A model generated the notes under the pieces. The model did not search any database. It had not been told where the DNA came from and worked only from the letters and a program-made list of their open reading frames with translations. Below are positions 1 through 5,706 of a stretch of 13,890 nt of DNA, in pieces. This DNA comes from DASWHX01 sp036397995 (lineage in GTDB: Bacteria; Bacteroidota; Bacteroidia; Cytophagales; Cyclobacteriaceae). Both the position numbers and the translations under genes were made by a program. Within the stretch, counting starts at the first letter, position 1, and every line of letters starts with the position of its first letter. The stretch is from assembly GCA_036397995.1 (NCBI GenBank), contig DASWHX010000146.1, positions 1 through 13,890 of the forward strand. The letters run 5' to 3'.

Positions 1-453
1 TTCCGGTACAGGATCCCATTTGCTTTGATGCCAGCCACGACCAACTATCCAATCACCGGGATTAGCTTTTGCAACTGCATCAGCAACGTGGCTAACCAAC
101 TCATCATAATTTTTCACGCCGCTTAAATCCAGGTTAAGTTCGTTATATCCCAATCCCATCATATGTCCATGTCCTTCAATAAAACCCGGCGTCATTGTCT
201 TACCGCCTAAATCTATTTGGGTCGTTTGCTCACCTGTGTATTCATCAATCTCTAAATTGGAACCAACAAAAAGAATTTTTCCATCCCTTACTGCAACTGC
301 CTCAGCGACAGGATTACTTTCATCAACGGTATATATTACTCCGTTTATAAAAACAATATCCGCCAGATTTTTCTCCTCAGCAGAACCGCATGCCAATAAA
401 AAGAGAAAGAATATGCCACAACTATTTTTGAATACTTTATAAGCCTTTTGCAT
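1..453 (-). CDS. Amidohydrolase family lipoprotein (YtcJ-like), N-terminal part
   Basis: This is the first 151 residues of a metal-dependent amidohydrolase; the gene runs off the left edge. It starts at ATG 453-451 with a lipoprotein signal (hydrophobic residues 13-21, lipobox LLAC with Cys22), so the protein is probably anchored on the periplasmic or outer-membrane side. Residues 31-65 (ADIVFINGVIYTVDE, then VAVRDGKI) are the beta-sandwich opening typical of Amidohydro_3/YtcJ proteins. Residues 88-97 (TPGFIEGHGH) hold the metal-binding HxH pair, His95 and His97, followed by MMGLG. Residues 134-142 (DWIVGRGWH) are also characteristic. Members hydrolyse amide or cyclic amide bonds, but the substrate varies and cannot be told from this part. 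The fragment has no frame break. It is divergent from the barrel gene at 506. Confidence 0.87.
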   Translation of the reverse strand, partial: MQKAYKVFKNSCGIFFLFLLACGSAEEKNLADIVFINGVIYTVDESNPVAEAVAVRDGKILFVGSNLEIDEYTGEQTTQIDLGGKTMTPGFIEGHGHMMGLGYNELNLDLSGVKNYDELVSHVADAVAKANPGDWIVGRGWHQSKWDPVPE

Positions 454-460
454 AAGTTTG
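427..460 (+). promoter_or_regulatory. Candidate Bacteroidota promoter for the barrel-protein gene
   Basis: TTTG at 427-430 is followed after 22 bases by TAAGTTTG at 453-460, an exact match to the -7 consensus TAnnTTTG. The spacing is at the long end of the usual range. The -33 box and spacer lie inside the first codons of the divergent amidohydrolase, and the -7 box overlaps its ATG by one base. The leader to ATG 506 would be roughly 40 bases. Confidence 0.4.
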
Positions 461-489
461 GGTGTAATTTAGATCATTTGTGAAAAGAA

Positions 490-520
490 TAAACATACTA
501 ATTCTATGCTTAAAAACAAA
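490..520 (-). promoter_or_regulatory. Candidate Bacteroidota promoter for the amidohydrolase
   Basis: Read on the minus strand, TTTG (520-517) is followed after exactly 19 bases by TATGTTTA (497-490), a 7/8 match to the Bacteroidota -7 element TAnnTTTG. The start codon at 453 lies about 37 bases downstream of the -7 element. The -33 box lies inside the first codons of the divergent gene at 506. This is a pattern match only. Confidence 0.4.
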
Positions 521-1201
521 CTGACAATAACTCTCATATTCATTGCATTCCTTATTCCCCAGGATTCCAAGTCACAGAGTATTGGTGTATCATTTTCTTA
601 TTTCCTGCCGAAAGATGGCTACTTCAGTGCACCAATAAGTCCGTTTAGTTTCAGAGGCCTGGGATTTGATGTTACCAATTGGTTTGCATTAGAAACCGGC
701 ATTACCCTTTACAGAATGTCAGGATTAAAAGTGAAAGGAGTTCCGTTCGAATCCAAAAAACCTTTCGTTGGTCCAAACTTTACTTTTCTGGTTCCGGTTG
801 AAGGAGTAATTCAAATAGTCGGGAGTAGCCAGGAATTTAAGTTGAGAGGTGGTGTTTTCTTTTTCGTGGGGGCGGGGACAAAATTAAATGAAGGTAACAT
901 TGACCGGGCTATCAGAGAGTATGAAGCGTGGGACGTAGCAAATTCTAATTTCGACTTTGAAAACCACCCGGGATGGGGCACTCACTTCGGTGCAGAATAT
1001 GTAGTTTATTTTAAAGATCAATTTGGTATCTCGTTTGGTGCCAATTATTTTATTGGAGATGCAAAATTGAATTTAGCCGGGTCATACACCGGTTTCGAAC
1101 CTTTGCAAGGTTTGACCACCAGAAATGTTGAATTTCAGGATTCTAAAATTGATTTTACGGGTTTTGAAATTTCACTGGGTTTATTATTCAGTAACCAATA
1201 A
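506..1201 (+). CDS. Predicted secreted outer-membrane beta-barrel protein, function unknown
   Basis: This is a 231-residue protein with an N-terminal signal peptide: basic MLKNK, hydrophobic residues 6-18, and likely cleavage near SKS-Q at 24/25. The mature part alternates polar and hydrophobic or aromatic residues in short strands separated by Gly/Asn-rich turns. Examples are IGVSFSYFLP, FALETGITLY, GGVFFFVGAGTKL, HFGAEYVVYF and FGISFGANYFIG. It ends in a strand-like EISLGLLFSNQ. This looks like the small OmpW- or porin-like barrels common in Bacteroidota, but I recognise no specific family. It lies 52 bases upstream of the DUF885 lipoprotein on the same strand, so co-transcription is possible. 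The barrel call rests on composition and strand pattern only. Confidence 0.7.
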   Translation: MLKNKLTITLIFIAFLIPQDSKSQSIGVSFSYFLPKDGYFSAPISPFSFRGLGFDVTNWFALETGITLYRMSGLKVKGVPFESKKPFVGPNFTFLVPVEGVIQIVGSSQEFKLRGGVFFFVGAGTKLNEGNIDRAIREYEAWDVANSNFDFENHPGWGTHFGAEYVVYFKDQFGISFGANYFIGDAKLNLAGSYTGFEPLQGLTTRNVEFQDSKIDFTGFEISLGLLFSNQ

Positions 1202-1253
1202 CTTGCCTGGCTCGTAATATATATTAAACCCTTTACCTAACCCTGCTTACTTC

Positions 1254-2567
1254 ATGTTTAAGAAATCTTTTGTATTGCTGCTATTCATTTTTTTGATTGG
1301 GTGTGGTCAAAGTGAAAAAGAATCTGACAAGAATTTGACAGTAAGTCAAATTGGTGAGCGCTATGTGAAACTCATTCTTAGAATCGGACAATTTGATTCT
1401 GACTTTGTTGACGCCTATTATGGCCCTGAAAACCTAAAACCGATACCCATTTCTGATAATCAAAAAAGGGATCTTCCCTCTGATGAATTTGTTTGGGAGA
1501 TTCATCATTTAATTCATCTTCTCGAAGACATTGATGATGCTAAATTTGATGAATTGGATAAAGCTCATAAAACCTTTCTAATGAAACAATTGATGGCGGC
1601 CAAGATTAAAGTCTCCATGCTTGGCGGATCAAAGCTTAAATTCGACGAGGAGTCAAAAATGTTGTATGATGCCATTGCGCCACATCATTCCGAAGAATAT
1701 TTTGACAGCCTCTTAACCGAACTTGATCTTGCCCTGCCGGGAGATGGATCAATTCAGGCGAGGTATAAAAGCTTCACTGATAATTTTATAATTCCGAAAA
1801 CGAAAATAGATGAGGTATTCAGAATTGCAATCGCAGAGGCTCGCAGAAGAACCGGAGACAAACTGGAATTGCCTTTGGAAGAGAATTTTGAATTGGAATA
1901 CGTTACAGATAAATCATGGTCGGGATACAATTGGTACCAGGGTGGATACCGATCTATCATTCAGATAAATACCGATTTTCCTGTTTATGTAGACCGGGTA
2001 ATTGAGCTGGCAAGTCATGAGGGCTATCCCGGTCACCATGTTTATAACATGATGCTGGAAAAACACCTGGTGCACGATAAGGGCTGGGTTGATTTCTCGG
2101 TGTATCCATTATTTAGTCCACAATCTTTAATTGCCGAAGGGTCCGCTAACTTTGGAATTGAAATGGTTTTCCCGGAAAAGGAAAGAGTTGAGTTTGAAAA
2201 AAGGGTCATATATCCACTTGCGGGTTTGGATTCTTCACAAGCAGAACTTTACGCCCATATCCAGATGTTAAGAGGGAAACTGGATTATGCGGGAAATGAA
2301 GCGGCCAGAAATTATTTGAATGGTGAAATTACCCGGGAAGAGGCAGCAGCCTGGCTGGAAAAATATAACCTTAGCTCCCAGGAGCGGGCTTTACAGCGAA
2401 CAAGATTTTTTGATCAGTATAGGAGCTATGTTATTAACTACAATTTGGGTAGAGATTTAGTCAAAGATTATGTGATTAAGAAAACGGGAGAAGATTTAGA
2501 GAAACGGTGGGAAGTGTTTGAAGAATTGCTGTCTACGCCCAAGACAGCATCAATGCTGAAAAACTAA
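1254..2567 (+). CDS. DUF885-family zinc-metallopeptidase-like lipoprotein
   Basis: This is a 437-residue lipoprotein; the lipobox LIGC puts the acylated Cys at 17, followed by an acidic SEKES stretch. The diagnostic segment is residues 255-262, HEGYPGHH, matching the HEAxPGHH signature of DUF885 proteins. In these proteins the HE and HH form a gluzincin-like metal site. The further acidic residue in AEGSANFG (Glu295) corresponds to the family's EGWA-type motif and is a likely third ligand. DUF885 proteins are usually 550-600 residues; this one is shorter, mostly in the N-terminal helical part, although the catalytic half is complete. The expected reaction is peptide hydrolysis, with no known substrate. 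The stop codon overlaps the end of the convergent transporter remnant by four bases (2564-2567), and I see no hairpin terminator there. Confidence 0.82.
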   Translation: MFKKSFVLLLFIFLIGCGQSEKESDKNLTVSQIGERYVKLILRIGQFDSDFVDAYYGPENLKPIPISDNQKRDLPSDEFVWEIHHLIHLLEDIDDAKFDELDKAHKTFLMKQLMAAKIKVSMLGGSKLKFDEESKMLYDAIAPHHSEEYFDSLLTELDLALPGDGSIQARYKSFTDNFIIPKTKIDEVFRIAIAEARRRTGDKLELPLEENFELEYVTDKSWSGYNWYQGGYRSIIQINTDFPVYVDRVIELASHEGYPGHHVYNMMLEKHLVHDKGWVDFSVYPLFSPQSLIAEGSANFGIEMVFPEKERVEFEKRVIYPLAGLDSSQAELYAHIQMLRGKLDYAGNEAARNYLNGEITREEAAAWLEKYNLSSQERALQRTRFFDQYRSYVINYNLGRDLVKDYVIKKTGEDLEKRWEVFEELLSTPKTASMLKN

Positions 2568-3209
2568 TAGATTGCTTTTTCCCTGGAAGTATTAACAAAA
2601 AGAATATTTCCAACCTCATCATACCCTTCGAACAAAGTATCTCCCAGTTGTTTAATTGCTTCCTTACGGAATCCAATCATGACGAGGTCAGCATCTTTTG
2701 ATTTTTGATTGATGATATCCTTCATACTTACATCCTCATTTTGAGGAATTAGTTCAACATTATTAGGCGAAATTGGAAGTCGTCCTGACTTAATCAGTTC
2801 AATAAGGCTCTCCTCTACTTCAGAAATTTCCGCAGACGGGAATACGGTAGAAATTCGAATTTGCGCCGCTTCCAATAACAAGATTACAGGTTTCATTTAC
2901 CCAATTATAAATCGGGTCAAAAGCCTCGCCCTGGGATGCTCCAATATTAATTCCGAATGATCGTGAAATGATATAAAACTCACCACCGCCTTCAACTTTT
3001 TGATTGGTAGCAATTTCTGCTATTGCCATAGCGGTAGGAATGGTAACAAGATGGGCAAATAGAATAATCCTAATGGTTTCTAAAAATTCCACAATGCCAA
3101 CTGCATAGCCGAAGCGCAAAAACATAATAGCACCCAGAATGGTGGATATAGCAGTCAGAAAAACCGGTGATGTGCCTAAATTGGCTTTACTTTTCGACAG
3201 TCTTTCCAT
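2564..3209 (-). pseudogene. Internally deleted, frameshifted SLC12-like (cation-chloride cotransporter/APC) transporter
   Basis: Two pieces of one transporter family lie head to tail in different frames. The first, from ATG 3209, gives about 95 residues of N-terminus. It contains SPVFLTAISTILGAIMFLRF, EIATNQKVEGGGEFYIISRS and FGINIGA, which match the first transmembrane helices of bacterial SLC12-like permeases. It then departs from the family at about residue 95 and stops at TGA near 2820. The second piece, readable from about 2896 to the stop at 2564, gives the cytosolic C-terminal end (IRISTVFPSAEISEVEESLI, DADLVMIGFR). Intact relatives are about 700 or more residues, so most of the membrane core is missing and the parts are out of frame. 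No functional transporter can be made. An assembly collapse is the alternative explanation. Confidence 0.82.
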
Positions 3210-3225
3210 GGGATAACTTGAATGT

Positions 3226-3256
3226 CGAAGTTAGTTCTGTGTCCTAATAAAACAAA
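3226..3256 (-). promoter_or_regulatory. Candidate promoter of the decayed transporter
   Basis: On the minus strand, TTTG (3256-3253) is followed after 19 bases by TAACTTCG (3233-3226), 7/8 to TAnnTTTG. It sits 17-24 bases upstream of ATG 3209. If real, the promoter has outlived its gene and may still produce a non-productive transcript. Confidence 0.35.
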
Positions 3257-3288
3257 GGGATTGAATTCTAAAAGTTAAATGATGCAGT

Positions 3289-4200
3289 CTATTGGAGTTC
3301 CTCTATTTTTCTTGGAAGGATTTCATCACCCATTTCAAAAGCCTTGCTTACATCCCTCATTATTGTGAAAGTGAGTTCGTTCGTTGGCAAATCATTCTCG
3401 TCATTTCCAAAGGGATCTTCGATCTCTTCCGCGATTAATTCAATGCTTACGAGAATGAAAAAAAGAAACATTACAATGGGTATTGTAAAGTATTCGAATT
3501 CAGTAACAAAAGCAAAAGGTAAAGTTATGAGAAATGTAAAAATGAATTTCTTCAAATACATGCTGTATGAATAGGGAATTGGAGTATTCCTGATCCTTTC
3601 GCATGAGCCCAGCACGACGGAAAATACGCTAAGTTCCTTATCAATGGTTATTAATTGCTCGCCACTGATTGTACCTGATTTAATTAAGACATTCAATCTT
3701 TCATAAATTAAGCCTACTATAGCACCCGGAACACCATATGAACTACGAAGCACTTCTTCTATTTTTTCATTGGGAAATCTTAATTCTTCAAACTTCACAC
3801 CTCCGCGCAAATGTTCTTTCATAGAAAGAGGAAAATTTGTTATCATCATTTTTAGCCAGTCTCGATTGACTGAATCATCGGCAGGGATATAGGCATTTAA
3901 TTTATATGCCAGGTTTCGGGAAGTTACTACAAGATTACCCCACTGTACTCTTCCCTCCCACCAACGATCATAAGCCGAGTTCATCCTAAAGACAAGAAAC
4001 AAACCCAGAACAATTCCTAAAATAGAATGGACTTCGGTAGTACTTACAAAGTTAAACTGCCAATAGTCGTTAACCAGATAAACAATTCCGGCAGTATAAA
4101 TGCCAATTAAGATGAGGGAAGGAAGAAGCTTTCTAAGAACTTCTTTACTGTATGATTTGAATATTAAGGCGAGCCAATCGGTCGTTTTGTATCGGATCAT
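3289..4200 (-). CDS. Bestrophin-family anion channel protein
   Basis: This is a 303-residue membrane protein of the bacterial bestrophin (YneE/RFP-TM) family, whose characterised members form pentameric ion channels in the cytoplasmic membrane. Hydrophobic segments lie at about 25-43, 57-71 and 217-257. The family signatures are all present: residues 71-90 (FRMNSAYDRWW, then GRVQWGNL), residues 201-213 (ERIRNTPIPYSYS) and residues 261-272 (EDPFGNDENDLP), the acidic cluster after the last membrane helix. The length is normal for bacterial bestrophins and the start at ATG 4200 gives the usual N-terminus. Ion selectivity cannot be read from the sequence; bacterial members include both cation- and anion-conducting channels. 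It is a separate gene, with about 80 bases to the transporter remnant and 157 to susD. Confidence 0.9.
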   Translation of the reverse strand: MIRYKTTDWLALIFKSYSKEVLRKLLPSLILIGIYTAGIVYLVNDYWQFNFVSTTEVHSILGIVLGLFLVFRMNSAYDRWWEGRVQWGNLVVTSRNLAYKLNAYIPADDSVNRDWLKMMITNFPLSMKEHLRGGVKFEELRFPNEKIEEVLRSSYGVPGAIVGLIYERLNVLIKSGTISGEQLITIDKELSVFSVVLGSCERIRNTPIPYSYSMYLKKFIFTFLITLPFAFVTEFEYFTIPIVMFLFFILVSIELIAEEIEDPFGNDENDLPTNELTFTIMRDVSKAFEMGDEILPRKIEELQ

Positions 4201-4244
4201 TGTCCAAAATATGATTTTTTAAAGATAAACTACAAATCATTCAA

Positions 4245-4277
4245 TTCCTAACTTAGAATATGACAATATTTTAGGAA
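4245..4277. repeat. Imperfect AT-rich inverted repeat upstream of the bestrophin gene
   Basis: TTCCTAA at 4245-4251 pairs with TTAGGAA at 4271-4277. An inner stem is formed by AATAT at 4257-4261 and ATATT at 4266-4270 around a GACA loop, with a 5-base bulge (CTTAG) on the left arm. It lies 45 bases upstream of the bestrophin start. It could be an operator or chance, since the stem is AT-rich. Confidence 0.35.
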
Positions 4278-4314
4278 GGATTTATTTTTGAAACAGTAAT
4301 TATAAGCCAGGAAT

Positions 4315-4346
4315 AATTCGGATGGCCCGGGAAGGCCATCCGAATT
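4315..4346 (-). terminator. Rho-independent-type terminator hairpin of the susCD unit
   Basis: A perfect 13-bp inverted repeat has arms AATTCGGATGGCC (4315-4327) and GGCCATCCGAATT (4334-4346) with a 6-base loop. It lies 12 bases past the susD stop codon. On the minus strand the stem is followed by ATTCC rather than a long T run, though the outer A/T pairs supply some U residues. It is by far the strongest hairpin I see in the window. Confidence 0.75.
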
Positions 4347-4357
4347 GTAAAAGAAAT

Positions 4358-5704
4358 TTATCCACCCTGAACTCCAACTTCATTTACCGGTCGCGGGAAT
4401 TGATCCCAAACATCATCATCTGTTCTGTCAATGGGAAGAGTGTTCAATAAATTAAACCTTCGCAGATCAATCCAACGATGACCTTCTCCAAATAATGAAA
4501 ATCTCCGGTTATAGAGCATCTCATTGGTAACTTCATTATCAGTCAGTCCACCGGCGTACCCTCCCAATCCATGAGCATTCCTGATAATATCAAGTGCATT
4601 AACTGCTTCAGCGTTATCAGTTCCAATATTAGCCTCCGCGTAAATTAGAATTAATTCTTCATTTCTGATAATAGGTATTGGGGAATTAAACGAAGTGAAT
4701 ATTGTAACATCGTAATTTCCTGCAAGTCCATCAAGAGTTCTTGTTCCTGAGGGCCTCAACGTTACTTTTCCGGCCCTGTTGTCACCTGGAAGGATATCTG
4801 TCAAAAATGACGGATGAGCAATTGTAGCTTCCGATTGATCAGGTGTTCTGAATACTGGGTTTGCTATTTCAGTTCCCAGATCTGAGTAAAAATGAGAAGG
4901 ACCCGCATTAAGTGAACCTGCCAGATTCATAAATGAGCTTGTAAGAGCAGTTAGTGCCGCTCCTTTGTTTCCACGGTACAATTCAACTCTTGCTTTAATT
5001 GCGCGGTTAAGCTGTCCGAAAGTTGAGGGAGTATCAAAACCTGAAAATCCACTTGATAAAGGGAAGTCAAATTCAGTTCCTGCTCCTTGCAACGAAGTAA
5101 AAGCATCGTCAAGCAAAGTAGAAACATCCCCCAGGGCGTCTGCATAACTCCGGAACGGACCTAAATTATCAGGATCCTTTACATCGGTTCTAATTCCATT
5201 TTGGTATTGCAGATTCAATGCTAAAAGCAATGAATACGCCTGACAGGTTTTCGCAAATCCGGCATATCCGTTCCTGGCTTCTGCAGAGATCACTTCAGAA
5301 GTTGTCTCAAGTGTGGTCAGCAGGATTTCTGCATTTCTAACCACTCTATATCTACCTTGATACGGGCGAGTACCATAAAATCCTGCATTATCAAGAGTTG
5401 AAGCTCCCTTACCCAATAGCTCACCAGTGTAACGGGGATCTGAATTGGTAAAGAAATAATATTCTCGTCCGATTATTGAAGTTACATCGTAATAAAAACC
5501 TATTTGATCACGCATTAGGTTTTCTGTACCGATAGCAATGTTTCTTATCTCACCAATTGTTGCATTTTGTGAAATCGCAGAAAGACTCGGTCCGTTAGGA
5601 TCTGAGAGGTCATTAATTTCACAAGCTGAAAAGAATACTGGCATTATTAGTAATATCAGTATTTTACTTATTTTATTTATTTCGAAATTCTTCATCGTAG
5701 TCAT
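4358..5704 (-). CDS. RagB/SusD-family outer-membrane nutrient-binding lipoprotein
   Basis: This is the surface-exposed partner of the SusC transporter just upstream. SusD proteins bind the substrate and act as a lid on the SusC barrel. The protein is a lipoprotein with lipobox FSAC (Cys28 counted from ATG 5704); a second ATG at 5695 leaves a shorter, more typical signal peptide, so the true start may be codon 4. The TPR-like helical core includes YRVVRNAEILLTTLE (119-133). The family's C-terminal signatures are NEELILIYAEAN (348-359), with ALDIIRNAHGLGG just after, and RRFSLFGEGHRWIDLRR (400-416). At 448 residues it is shorter than the 500-600 usual for glycan-binding SusDs. The susC stop and this start are separated by two bases, so the two are surely one transcript. 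The substrate is unknown. Confidence 0.93.
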   Translation of the reverse strand: MTTMKNFEINKISKILILLIMPVFFSACEINDLSDPNGPSLSAISQNATIGEIRNIAIGTENLMRDQIGFYYDVTSIIGREYYFFTNSDPRYTGELLGKGASTLDNAGFYGTRPYQGRYRVVRNAEILLTTLETTSEVISAEARNGYAGFAKTCQAYSLLLALNLQYQNGIRTDVKDPDNLGPFRSYADALGDVSTLLDDAFTSLQGAGTEFDFPLSSGFSGFDTPSTFGQLNRAIKARVELYRGNKGAALTALTSSFMNLAGSLNAGPSHFYSDLGTEIANPVFRTPDQSEATIAHPSFLTDILPGDNRAGKVTLRPSGTRTLDGLAGNYDVTIFTSFNSPIPIIRNEELILIYAEANIGTDNAEAVNALDIIRNAHGLGGYAGGLTDNEVTNEMLYNRRFSLFGEGHRWIDLRRFNLLNTLPIDRTDDDVWDQFPRPVNEVGVQGG

Positions 5705-5706
5705 TT

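Noticed and set aside
1202..1253. Search for a promoter or terminator between the barrel gene and the DUF885 gene
   Set aside because: No TAnnTTTG-like box at a fitting distance and no stable hairpin; the two genes may share a transcript.
2564..2896. A stand-alone 110-residue gene starting MKPVILLLE
   Set aside because: Its content matches the C-terminal end of SLC12-like transporters and the matching N-terminus lies directly upstream in another frame, so it is treated as part of one broken gene.
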